NCBI GenBank assembly: GCA_021324545.1 | Contig: JAJPIX010000022.1 | Coordinates: 1 to 52,121 of the forward strand | Origin: Alphaproteobacteria bacterium | GTDB taxonomy: Bacteria > Pseudomonadota > Alphaproteobacteria > Micropepsales > Micropepsaceae | Length of the DNA: 52,121 bases | Direction of reading: 5' to 3' | Part shown: positions 36,598 through 44,066 of the stretch, one piece after another | How positions within the stretch are numbered: position 1 is the first letter of the stretch | How the letters are laid out: each line of letters opens with the position of its first letter | Made by a program: the position numbers and the translations under genes | The notes under the pieces: model-generated | What the model was told of the DNA's origin: nothing | What the model saw: only the letters and a program-made list of their open reading frames with translations | The model's database searches: none

Positions 36598-36805
36598 CTC
36601 GAGCGGATGTCCGGTCCGGTACGCCCCAGCCCCTTCGACACCCCGCACTGGGTGTCCGCTCACTTTTCCCTCGAATTGGCGGTTCACAGGCCATCCTTGC
36701 AGATGGCCTGTGGCGTATTGGCGGGGGGTTGCAGCGGACGCCGGCCCGGGCCAAATCCCGGTTTGGTGCATTATGATGAAACCGCTCCATTTCAGGGAAT
36801 TGCGC
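36598..36805 (+). other. Structured leader of hpnM, or a stress-induced small RNA
   Basis: No convincing protein gene is seen in this stretch, which makes up most of the 327-base gap 36479-36805. Strong RNA structures are visible downstream of the EcfG promoter: GACACCC/GGGTGTC (36637-36643 with 36650-36656) nested in GAGCGG/CCGCTC (36601-36606 with 36656-36661, so the two stems compete for one base), and a perfect 11-bp stem CACAGGCCATC/GATGGCCTGTG (36685-36695 with 36702-36712, 6-nt loop). No T-tract follows the last stem. It could be a regulatory 5' leader or a processed small RNA. Confidence 0.5.
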
Positions 36806-37417
36806 ATGCGTGGTCTGCTTCTCCGGCTTGTCCTTTTGTTCGTGGCTGCGGCTGTTGTTCAGCCGCCGGCGGAGGCGGCGGGCGCATCCGCCGGCGCGAT
36901 CCAGAATTTCTATGATTCGCTTCTTGCGACCATGAAGCAGGGTCCGCAGCTCGGGATGCAGGGGCGCTTCGAAAAACTCGCCCCGGCGGTCGATGCGGCG
37001 TTCGATCTTCCGAAAATGACGGCGATTGCGGTGGGCCCAAGCTTCGCGGGCTATCCGCCCGCCGAGCAGAAGGCGCTGATCGACGGCTTCCGCCGCATGA
37101 CGATCGCCAGTTATGCCAGCAACTTCAAAAGTTTCGGCGGCGAGAAATTCATCGTCAATCCCGATGTGAAGCAGGTCGGCACCGATCAGCTTGTGCAGAC
37201 ACAGCTTGTGCCGGCAAACGGCCAGCCCGTCGCCCTCAATTACAGGATGCGTCAGGCCGCCGACGGCAGCTGGAAAATCATTGATGTCTATTCGGCCGGT
37301 TATGTGAGCGAGCTTGCCCGGCGCCGGTCGGATTTCTCGGGCATCGTGGCAAGCGGCGGCGCGCCGGCGCTGGTGAAGAAGCTGAACGAACTGGCCGACA
37401 ACATGCTCAAGGCATGA
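36806..37417 (+). CDS. hpnM: Hopanoid-associated protein HpnM (MlaC-like)
   Basis: A periplasmic lipid-carrier-like protein of the MlaC/Ttg2D family, 203 aa, in the HpnM subclass linked to hopanoid production. Signal peptide at residues 1 to about 26 (MRGLLLRLVLLFVAAAVV), then IQNFYDSLLATMKQGPQLG, FDLPKMTAIAVGPSFAGYP, RMTIASYASNFKSFGGEKF and PVALNYRMRQAADGSWKII. The ATG at 36806 has AGGGA 7 nt upstream and begins directly at the signal peptide; ATGs at 36773 and 36776 are alternatives. It converges with hpnN, overlapping by 11 bases. An EcfG promoter lies upstream, suggesting stress-linked hopanoid handling. Confidence 0.88.
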   Translation: MRGLLLRLVLLFVAAAVVQPPAEAAGASAGAIQNFYDSLLATMKQGPQLGMQGRFEKLAPAVDAAFDLPKMTAIAVGPSFAGYPPAEQKALIDGFRRMTIASYASNFKSFGGEKFIVNPDVKQVGTDQLVQTQLVPANGQPVALNYRMRQAADGSWKIIDVYSAGYVSELARRRSDFSGIVASGGAPALVKKLNELADNMLKA

Positions 37418-40004
37418 TGTCCCTGCGGCGCGGCAGTCCGATCAGAAGCGCCGGCGTGAAGAACAGCGCCACCGCCAGCGTCCAGCCAAGCGAAATGATC
37501 AGAAGCTCGCCCATGCTGGCCATGCCGCGGTGATCCGAGAGCCAGAGAATTCCGAAGCCGCAGGCGGTGGTCAGCGCGCTCGTGATCACCGCGCGCGCCA
37601 GGGCCGATTGCAGCAGATTGCCCTGTCCCCGGCGCCACGCCATGACGAAATAGATGTTGAACGCCACGCCCACGCCAAGAAGCAGCGGCAGGGCGATGAT
37701 GTTGGCGAAGTTGATCTCAAGTCCGATCGCAGCGCAGGTGCCCAGGGTCAGCACGCCGGTCAGAATGAGGGGCAGGAGCGTGGCCGTCACGCCCCAGAAG
37801 CGCCTGAGCGCGATGCAAAGCAGGATCGTGATCACGATAAGCGCAAGCACGGCGGCTTCCGCGAACGCATTGACGATCGTGCGGCCGGCTTCTTCGATGG
37901 AGATCGGCGCCCCGGTCGCATGCGGCGCAATCCTGAGCACGGCCGCGGTGAATCGCTTGAGATTGGCATCGTTGTTGGAATCGCCCGCAGGCGTCACATT
38001 CACGCGCGCACGCCCGTCCCTGGTGAGCCAGTCCCGTTTCAGATCGGCCGGCAACGACGCCAGCGTCACTGGCGCCGCCTGAAGCGATTCTTCCATCTGC
38101 TGAAGCGTGGTCTTGAGCGACGGCACAAAAGCCTGGCTTGCGCGCGCCCGCATCCGGGGTCCTGCTTGCGCAAGGCGGTCCAGAAGCCCGGCCAGCCTGA
38201 GCGCTGTCGCCGCCACCCTGTCCCGGCCGTTTCTGGCCACCGAGCGCAGCCCTGAGGCGGTGCTTTTCAGCGTCTGGACGGTCTGTGCATCGGTGGGGGG
38301 CGCGGCCGATCCCATGGTCAGGAAGGTCGGTTCGAGCAGCATGTCGGCATCGGAAATCAGCGCAAGCTTTTCGGTCTGGTGATCGGGCACGAAGCTTGCG
38401 GCCGTCACGGTGTGGTTCACCTCGGGAAGCCGGTCCAGTTTTCCGGCCAGCGCCTTTGCCGCCGCAAGCGACGGCGCAAGAATGTCGATGGTGTTCGGCG
38501 TCGTCTCGCGGTCCTTCATGAGATCCAGCAGCGTCGACATCGACTCCATGTTCGGGTCTTTCATGTCGAGCGGGTTGGAGTCGAAGCGCAGGAACGGCAG
38601 GAACACCACGCCGATGAGGCCAAGAATGCCCGCCGCCAACAGGACCGGCGTGCGCTCCTTCTCGATAAACCGGTCCGCCGGGGCCAGATAGCGGAAACCC
38701 ACCTCTTTCTGCTCCTCTCCCGGTTTCAGCACGCAGAGCAGCGAAGGAAGCAGCGTGAAGCTCAGCACATAAGCGACCACCATGCCGATTCCCGCGATCA
38801 GGCCCAGTTGCGCCACGCCGCGGTAATCGGTCGGAAGAAAGGCAAAGAAGCCCGCGGCAATGGCCGCCGCGGCCAGCGTGAGCGCCGCGCCGATGCCTTC
38901 GCCGCTCTTGATCATGCCCGCCGTCAGCGTTTCGTGCTCATGGCGTTCGGCGCGATAGCGCACCGCGAACTGGATGCCGAAATCCACGCCCAATCCCACG
39001 CACAGGGGAATGAAGGCGACCGAAATGAGATTGAGCGTGCCGATGATCGCCAGGCCCGCCGCCGTCGTGATGGCCAGGCCGATGATCAGCGAAATCAGGA
39101 TGGCGGCAATGATCCTGACCGAACGCACGGCCAGCCACAGCACCAGCAGCACGCCGATCATCATGATCGTGGTCATCGTGCGGATATGGTTGGCGAGCGC
39201 CGCAAACTCATCGTCGGAGAGCGGAATGTCGCCGGTCAGCCGCACGCGCACGCCGTTGTCGGGCGTCAGATGAAGTTCGCGCGCCGCATTCCGGATCGCG
39301 GTGCTGGCGGGCCGCCCGGGCGACAGCGCGTCGTACAGAAGCTTCGGCTTGACCATGATGAAATGGCGCAGCTCGCGAACGCCCGGCTTCTCGCCGCTGA
39401 CCAGCGTCTGCCAGGAAACGAAGGCGGGCTTGCCGGCCTCGACGCGGGAAAGCGCATCCGCAAATGTCTGCAGCGGGCGTTTGAGGTCGGAAAGCTTGGC
39501 CTGGCTTTTTTGCACGCCCAGAATCGCCGTCGACAATCCGGCGAACACGCCATGCAGCGTCGGATCGGCGGCAAGCGGCCCGAGAAAAGGCTGCGCCTTG
39601 ATGATCTCTTCGGTGGTCGATTTCACCTGCGCGGTGGAAAGAAAAAGCAGCCCGTTGCGGTGGAAGAACGCATCGTCCGAACGCCGCACGCTCTCGAAAT
39701 ACCTTTTCTCCGCCGAAAGCTTTGCCGCAAGCGCGGCGGTGGCTTCGTCGGCCCGTTCCGGCGTCACGCCGTCCACCACCACAAGGATCAGCTTGTCCAG
39801 CTGCGGAAAGGCGCGGTCATAGGCGGCCTGGCGCTTGCGCCAGGCAAGGTCGGGCGAAATCAGCGATGCGGTGTCGCTGTTCATGGAAAAATTTTCCGCG
39901 GCATAGAAGCTCGCGGCGAACCCGAGCGCGACACAGACAAGAACCAGCAGGGTCGAATGCCTGCAGCTCCATGCGACAACGCGGCCGATCCATCTCGCGT
40001 TCAT
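37407..40004 (-). CDS. hpnN: Hopanoid transporter HpnN (MMPL/RND family)
   Basis: An 865-aa inner-membrane RND-type lipid exporter. HpnN moves hopanoids to the outer membrane in Rhodopseudomonas and Burkholderia. Two repeats of one TM helix, a periplasmic domain and a five-helix bundle are seen: VVAWSCRHSTLLVLVCVALGF at the N-terminus, a first bundle with PLCVGLGVDFGIQFAVRYR (SSD-like), and a second with NIIALPLLLGVGVAFNIYF. Near the N-terminus SLISPDLAWRKRQAAYDRAF is typical of the subclass. The partner hpnM is encoded on the opposite strand with an 11-base 3' overlap. No hopanoid biosynthesis enzymes (shc, hpnC-H) are in the window. Confidence 0.88.
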   Translation of the reverse strand: MNARWIGRVVAWSCRHSTLLVLVCVALGFAASFYAAENFSMNSDTASLISPDLAWRKRQAAYDRAFPQLDKLILVVVDGVTPERADEATAALAAKLSAEKRYFESVRRSDDAFFHRNGLLFLSTAQVKSTTEEIIKAQPFLGPLAADPTLHGVFAGLSTAILGVQKSQAKLSDLKRPLQTFADALSRVEAGKPAFVSWQTLVSGEKPGVRELRHFIMVKPKLLYDALSPGRPASTAIRNAARELHLTPDNGVRVRLTGDIPLSDDEFAALANHIRTMTTIMMIGVLLVLWLAVRSVRIIAAILISLIIGLAITTAAGLAIIGTLNLISVAFIPLCVGLGVDFGIQFAVRYRAERHEHETLTAGMIKSGEGIGAALTLAAAAIAAGFFAFLPTDYRGVAQLGLIAGIGMVVAYVLSFTLLPSLLCVLKPGEEQKEVGFRYLAPADRFIEKERTPVLLAAGILGLIGVVFLPFLRFDSNPLDMKDPNMESMSTLLDLMKDRETTPNTIDILAPSLAAAKALAGKLDRLPEVNHTVTAASFVPDHQTEKLALISDADMLLEPTFLTMGSAAPPTDAQTVQTLKSTASGLRSVARNGRDRVAATALRLAGLLDRLAQAGPRMRARASQAFVPSLKTTLQQMEESLQAAPVTLASLPADLKRDWLTRDGRARVNVTPAGDSNNDANLKRFTAAVLRIAPHATGAPISIEEAGRTIVNAFAEAAVLALIVITILLCIALRRFWGVTATLLPLILTGVLTLGTCAAIGLEINFANIIALPLLLGVGVAFNIYFVMAWRRGQGNLLQSALARAVITSALTTACGFGILWLSDHRGMASMGELLIISLGWTLAVALFFTPALLIGLPRRRDIMP

Positions 40005-40096
40005 GGGCGGTCCTTCGTTCGCATAATCCTTGTAACGGGCACTGGCGCGATTCGGCCCTGGAGCGGTATTGGTTCTGTAAAGGAGAAATCGCCGCC

Positions 40097-40792
40097 ATGT
40101 CGAGAGCCGCAGAATTCGTTTTTCCGGCCCCTGCCGTTCCGGCGCTGCAGATCGCAGGCCGGAGCGCGCTTTTCCCCGTCCGCCGTGTCTATTGTGTCGG
40201 CCAGAATTATGCGGCCCATGCGCGCGAAATGGGGCATGACGGGCGGACCCCGCCGTTCTTCTTCGGCAAACCGGCCGATGCGGTGGTGCCGGGCGGCGGC
40301 CGGATCGCCTATCCCCCGGAAACAGGGAATTTCCATCACGAAGTGGAGCTTGTCGTGGCGCTTGGCAAGGCGGGCGCGAACATCATGCGCGAGAATGCGC
40401 TTGATCATGTGTTCGGCTATGCGGTGGGCATCGATCTTACGCGCCGCGATCTCCAGGCCGAAGCGCGCGAGAAGCGCCAGCCCTGGGATGTCGCCAAGGG
40501 CTTCGACTGCTCCGCGCCGGTGGGACAAATTCATCCCGCCGCAGATACCGGTCACGTGGCAAAGGGCGCAATCTGGTTCAAGGTGAACGGCGCAACGAAG
40601 CAGTCGGGCGACATTTCCGATCTGATCTGGCCGGTGCCCGATATTGTCAGCACGCTCTCACGGTTTTTCATGCTTCAGCCCGGCGATCTCGTTTTCACCG
40701 GAACCCCGTCGGGCGTGGGGCCGCTGCAGCGGGGCGATCGCGGCGAAGGCGGCATTGACGGTCTCGGCACGGTGGCCATCGAAATCGTCTGA
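40097..40792 (+). CDS. Fumarylacetoacetate hydrolase family protein
   Basis: A 231-aa cytosolic hydrolase of the FAH fold, most like fumarylpyruvate hydrolases of the gentisate route (LFPVRRVYCVGQNYAAHAREMG-type N-terminus). Metal-site residues are in FHHEVELVVALGK (Glu-x-Glu) and in AVGIDLTRRDLQ (Asp); PGDLVFTGTPSGVGPL is the family signature. No other aromatic-degradation genes are nearby, so the substrate is open: acylpyruvase or oxaloacetate decarboxylase activities also occur in this fold. AGGAG lies 11 nt before the ATG. It is divergent from hpnN, and an EcfG promoter begins 4 bases after its stop. Confidence 0.88.
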   Translation: MSRAAEFVFPAPAVPALQIAGRSALFPVRRVYCVGQNYAAHAREMGHDGRTPPFFFGKPADAVVPGGGRIAYPPETGNFHHEVELVVALGKAGANIMRENALDHVFGYAVGIDLTRRDLQAEAREKRQPWDVAKGFDCSAPVGQIHPAADTGHVAKGAIWFKVNGATKQSGDISDLIWPVPDIVSTLSRFFMLQPGDLVFTGTPSGVGPLQRGDRGEGGIDGLGTVAIEIV

Positions 40793-40795
40793 ACA

Positions 40796-40820
40796 GGAAC
40801 AGGCCGCCAGCCCGGACGTT
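40796..40820 (+). promoter_or_regulatory. EcfG (GSR sigma) promoter for the 64-aa membrane protein
   Basis: GGAAC (40796-40800) and CGTT (40817-40820) with a 16-nt spacer, starting 4 bases after the FAH gene stop. The next start codon is 17 bases away (or 29 for the alternative ATG at 40850). Confidence 0.75.
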
Positions 40821-40837
40821 TCCTGAACGGCGGAAGC

Positions 40838-41032
40838 ATGAGTCCGGCAATGGATGAAACGGAAACACGTCCGAATGAACGCGCCGGCGCACATCGCCAT
40901 GCAAAGGTGTTGCCGCCCGTGAAGGCGCGTCAGGGGGCCGTTTCGGGGCGCGTGCTCATGGTGCTGGCAATCAGCCTGATCGTGCTGGCTCTCGTGTACG
41001 CCGGGATCTGGCTGTTCAACGCGCGGCTTTAA
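40838..41032 (+). CDS. Small single-pass membrane protein (64 aa)
   Basis: A 64-aa protein with a polar N-terminal half (EThr/Arg-rich, HRHAK) followed by [18 protein letters not shown] and one strong TM helix at about 42-60. The ARQG...VL.VL pattern just before the helix recalls small stress-related membrane proteins common in Rhizobiales, whose function I do not know. GGCGG lies close before the ATG at 40838; the ATG at 40850 is an alternative start. A perfect EcfG promoter lies immediately upstream. It converges on efp with a 4-base overlap. Confidence 0.72.
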   Translation: MSPAMDETETRPNERAGAHRHAKVLPPVKARQGAVSGRVLMVLAISLIVLALVYAGIWLFNARL

Positions 41033-41598
41033 TCCTTGGCGCGCTCGATATAGGCGCCGTCGGCTGTCTGCACGACGATCCTCGTGCCCACGGTGATGTG
41101 CGTGGGCACCATCGTGCGCACGCCGTTCGACAGCACGGCCGGCTTGAATGAGCCCGACGCCGTCTGCCCCTTCACGACAGGCTCGGTTTCCACCACTTCA
41201 AACGTCGCGCGCGCGGGAATTTCAAGCGCGATGGGCAGGCCGTTGTGGCTGGAAAGGCGAACTTCCATGCTCTCCTGAAGATAGGGCGCGGCGTCGCCCA
41301 CGACATCCTTGCCGACATGGACCTGATCGAAGGTCTCCGGGTCCATGAACACCCAGTGATCGCCATCCTGATAGAGGTACTGATAGGTGCGCTCGTCGAT
41401 GAACGCCTTTTCCAGGCTGTCGGTGGTCTTGTAGCGCTCGTTCACCTTTACCCCGTCGCTGATGCGGCGCATTTCGAGCTGGGTCACCGGCGTGCCCTTG
41501 CCGGGGTGGATGTTTTCCGCCGTCAGGACGACATAAAGCTTGCCGTCCTTTTCGATGACATTGCCCTTGCGGATGGAGCTGGCGATAACCGAAACCAC
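41029..41598 (-). CDS. efp: Elongation factor P
   Basis: Translation factor that relieves ribosome stalling at polyproline, 189 aa, with the usual three beta-barrel domains: [18 protein letters not shown], then [19 protein letters not shown], and C-terminal [20 protein letters not shown]. The GTG start at 41598 has GAGGT 7 nt upstream and places the loop Lys at position 34 in HPGKGTP, exactly the residue modified by EpmA in E. coli. The ligase gene epmA is divergent next door. The frame is open 25 codons upstream without similarity. Converges with the 64-aa membrane protein gene. Confidence 0.95.
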   Translation of the reverse strand: MVSVIASSIRKGNVIEKDGKLYVVLTAENIHPGKGTPVTQLEMRRISDGVKVNERYKTTDSLEKAFIDERTYQYLYQDGDHWVFMDPETFDQVHVGKDVVGDAAPYLQESMEVRLSSHNGLPIALEIPARATFEVVETEPVVKGQTASGSFKPAVLSNGVRTMVPTHITVGTRIVVQTADGAYIERAKD

Positions 41599-41667
41599 GG
41601 GAAAGACCTCATTGCTGGCGGTTAGGCCGGGCGCGTATAGCAGGCGCGCTTTGATGCGCCAAGCCAC

Positions 41668-41740
41668 TCTCATCCTTCGACAAGCTCAGGATGAGGGGTT
41701 TTTCCCGATGTCCTCATGCTGAGCTTGTCGAAGCCTGAGG
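41668..41740. repeat. Palindromic element, CTTCGACAAGCTCAG family
   Basis: Two inverted copies of a CTTCGACAAGCTCAG core (41668-41695 and 41712-41740), separated by GGTTTTTCCCGATG-type spacer, fill most of the efp-epmA divergent gap. This core is a widespread intergenic repeat in alphaproteobacterial genomes. It must lie in or near both promoters. Confidence 0.75.
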
Positions 41741-41752
41741 TATAACGCGCGC

Positions 41753-42793
41753 ATGACCGAGACATCTCCCTGGTGGGCGCGCGGCCGGCATGCCGACCGG
41801 CGGCCCGCCCTTCTCGCCCGCGCCGCCATCAGGCGCGCCCTGCGCGGCTGGTTCGAAGGGCAGGGCTTCACCGAAGTGGAGTGCGGCGCGCTCGCCGCTT
41901 CTCCCGGCAACGAGGCGCATCTTTCGGCATTTGCCACCGAATTGATCGGGCCCGACGGGTCGCGGCGCACGCTTTATCTCCACACCTCGCCGGAATTTGC
42001 GGCCAAGAAGCTGCTGGCCGCCGGCGAGACGCGCATCTTCGATTTTGCGCGTGTGTTCCGCAATCGCGAGCAGAGCGCCACCCATGCGCCGGAATTCACC
42101 ATGCTGGAATGGTACCGCGCGAACGAAACCTACAACTCCGTTATCGCCGATTGCCTGAATGTGATCCGCATTGCGGCAGAGACGACCGGAATCGGCAGGT
42201 TTTCGTTCAGGGGTCGGGATTGCGATGCGCGCGCGGAGGCGGCGAAGATGACGGTGGCCGATGCTTTTGCCCGCTTCGCCGGCATCGACCTTCTGAAAAC
42301 GCTGGACAATGCGGGGCAGGGCGACCGCGACGCGCTCGCGACGGCGGCAAAGCGCGCCGGTTTCGACGTGGCGGCGAACGACAATTGGGCCGATATCTTC
42401 TCCAAGGTGCTGGTGGCGCGCGTCGAGCCGAACCTCGGCATCGGCGCGCCCACCGTGCTTTACGAATATCCGCGCTGCGAGGCGGCCCTTGCCCGCGCCA
42501 CGGCGCACGATCCGCGCGTGGCTGAACGGTTTGAGCTTTATGTCTGCGGGGTGGAGCTTGCCAACGGCTTCGGCGAACTCACCGATCCGGTGGAGCAGCG
42601 CCGCCGGTTTGAATCCGAAATGGACGAGAAGGAACGCATCTATGGCGAGCGCTATCCGATCGACGGGGATTTTCTTTCCGCGCTCGCGCACATGCCGCCG
42701 GCCTCCGGTGTGGCGCTGGGCTTCGACCGGCTTGTGATGCTTGCAACGCGCGCGCGCAACCTCAACGACGTGATCTGGACGCCGCTGCCCTGA
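41753..42793 (+). CDS. epmA: EF-P--(R)-beta-lysine ligase EpmA
   Basis: Class II lysyl-tRNA-synthetase-like enzyme (GenX/PoxA/YjeA) that attaches (R)-beta-lysine to EF-P Lys34. It is 346 aa, with no anticodon-binding domain, as expected. Motif 2 is FDFARVFRNREQSATHAPEF and MLEWYRANETY; motif 3 is SGVALGFDRLVMLATRA; FELYVCGVELANGFGEL is also typical. It is divergent from efp, a functional pairing. The lysine 2,3-aminomutase epmB is not in the window. A long perfect-arm palindrome directly follows its stop. Confidence 0.95.
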   Translation: MTETSPWWARGRHADRRPALLARAAIRRALRGWFEGQGFTEVECGALAASPGNEAHLSAFATELIGPDGSRRTLYLHTSPEFAAKKLLAAGETRIFDFARVFRNREQSATHAPEFTMLEWYRANETYNSVIADCLNVIRIAAETTGIGRFSFRGRDCDARAEAAKMTVADAFARFAGIDLLKTLDNAGQGDRDALATAAKRAGFDVAANDNWADIFSKVLVARVEPNLGIGAPTVLYEYPRCEAALARATAHDPRVAERFELYVCGVELANGFGELTDPVEQRRRFESEMDEKERIYGERYPIDGDFLSALAHMPPASGVALGFDRLVMLATRARNLNDVIWTPLP

Positions 42794-42844
42794 CTGTCAT
42801 CCCCGGCCGGCGCGAAGGAAGTTCGCGCCGGCCGGGAATGACAG
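42794..42844. repeat. Long palindrome between epmA and korB
   Basis: 23-nt arms (42794-42816 and 42822-42844; CTGTCATCCCCGGCCGGCGCGAA) with a single G-T mismatch and a 5-nt loop, between two convergent genes. There is no T-tract, so it is best read as a genomic palindromic repeat that may also act as a transcript end. Confidence 0.75.
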
Positions 42845-42850
42845 GTTGTG

Positions 42851-43903
42851 CTAGCGATAGCTTTCGTTGATCTCGGCGAGCTTGGCGGAACCCGGGCACA
42901 GATCCTTTTCCCCCAGCCTGTTCAGCGGCGTCGTCACCGTGTTCAGATGCGCGTGCAAATCTTCCGGCTCTTCGTCGATATAGAGAAGCCCGGTCACGAT
43001 TTCGCCCGCCGCGTGGCGCTCCTGCAGGTAAGCCATCGCTTTGGCGCGGTCGTGCGGATCGTAATCGGGCGCGAGCTTGGAAAGTCTCAGCACCGAGCCG
43101 TCATGCTGCGTCACGGTTTCCACCGTGCCCGGCGCGTAATCCGCCGTGATCTCCGCCCGCGGCGTGATGAAATCGATGCGGTTCACCGCTTCGTTGTGCT
43201 CGCGCACGAAATCGTAAGACTTGGTGGAATCGGGATTGTTGTTGAACTGCACGCAAGGGCTGATCACGTCGATGATCGCCGCCCCCTTGTGCGTGAACGC
43301 CGCCTTCAGAATCGGCACCAGCTGCTTCTTGTCGCCGGAAAACGAGCGCGCCACGAAGGTTGCGCCCAGCAGCAGCGCCAGCCCCACCAGATCGATGGGC
43401 GAATCCGAATTCACCGCCGTCTTGCTCTTGCTGCCCTTGTCGGCGGTGGCCGAAAACTGGCCCTTGGTCAGGCCGTACACGCCGTTGTTCTCGCAGATAT
43501 AGACCATGTTCACGCCGCGGCGCACGCAATGCACGAACTGGCCGATGCCGATGGAAGCGGAATCGCCGTCGCCGGAAACGCCCAGATAGATGAGGTCGCG
43601 GTTGGCAAGGTTGGCTCCCGTCAGCACGCTCGGCATGCGCCCGTGCACGGCGTTGAAGCCGTGGGATTGCCCCAGGAAATAGTCCGGCGTCTTCGACGAA
43701 CAGCCGATGCCCGAAAGCTTGGCCACGCGGTGCGGCTCGATGGCAAGCTCGTAGAACGTCTCGATCAGGGCGGCGCTGATGGAATCGTGGCCGCAGCCGG
43801 CGCACAGCGTCGAGATGCGGCCCTCGTAGTCGCGGTGCGTGAAGCCGATCGCGTTCTTCTGCAGCCCCGGATGGTGGAATTTCGGCTTGGCGATGTAGGT
43901 CAT
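42851..43903 (-). CDS. korB: 2-oxoacid:ferredoxin oxidoreductase, beta subunit
   Basis: Thiamine-binding subunit of a CoA-acylating 2-oxoacid:ferredoxin oxidoreductase, probably acting on 2-oxoglutarate. It is 350 aa. Fe-S and ThDP features are TLCAGCGHDSISAALIE, LSGIGCSSKTPDYF, and the ThDP/Mg motif VSGDGDSASIGIGQFVH with ENNGVYGLTKGQ; IDVISPCVQFNN is also typical. The alpha subunit is encoded 163 bases upstream, with a palindromic element in the gap. Substrate assignment is by similarity to KorB and is not certain. The assembled enzyme would pass electrons to ferredoxin or to the FAD/Fe-S protein encoded upstream. Confidence 0.9.
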   Translation of the reverse strand: MTYIAKPKFHHPGLQKNAIGFTHRDYEGRISTLCAGCGHDSISAALIETFYELAIEPHRVAKLSGIGCSSKTPDYFLGQSHGFNAVHGRMPSVLTGANLANRDLIYLGVSGDGDSASIGIGQFVHCVRRGVNMVYICENNGVYGLTKGQFSATADKGSKSKTAVNSDSPIDLVGLALLLGATFVARSFSGDKKQLVPILKAAFTHKGAAIIDVISPCVQFNNNPDSTKSYDFVREHNEAVNRIDFITPRAEITADYAPGTVETVTQHDGSVLRLSKLAPDYDPHDRAKAMAYLQERHAAGEIVTGLLYIDEEPEDLHAHLNTVTTPLNRLGEKDLCPGSAKLAEINESYR

Positions 43904-43928
43904 GTCTAGTTCTCGCTAAACCCAAAAT

Positions 43929-44058
43929 TTGTCATGGCCCGCGAATGCGGGCCACCCAGTTGGGTTCTGTTAATGCCGCAGAAGAAAGCGAACCCGCGAA
44001 CTTTCCGATTTCGGGGAGGTGTCGCCTGGATGGCCCGCACCAAGGCGGGCCATGACAA
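43929..44058. repeat. Composite palindromic element in the korA-korB gap
   Basis: Terminal arms TTGTCATGGCCCGC (43929-43942) and its complement (44045-44058). Each end also forms its own GGCCCGC/GCGGGCC hairpin. The 130-bp element fills most of the gap between korA and korB and contains no gene. Confidence 0.75.
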
Positions 44059-44066
44059 GTTGGGGA

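Noticed and set aside
36606-36915. A small protein gene (ATG at 36606) in the leader between the EcfG promoter and hpnM
   Set aside because: The frame runs into and overlaps the hpnM signal peptide region, has no hydrophobic or domain pattern, and its start is buried in a predicted stem.
38379-40586. Forward open frame of 735 codons antisense to hpnN
   Set aside because: It reads as Arg/Gln/His-rich low-complexity sequence, typical of an antisense shadow of a membrane protein gene; hpnN is the real gene.
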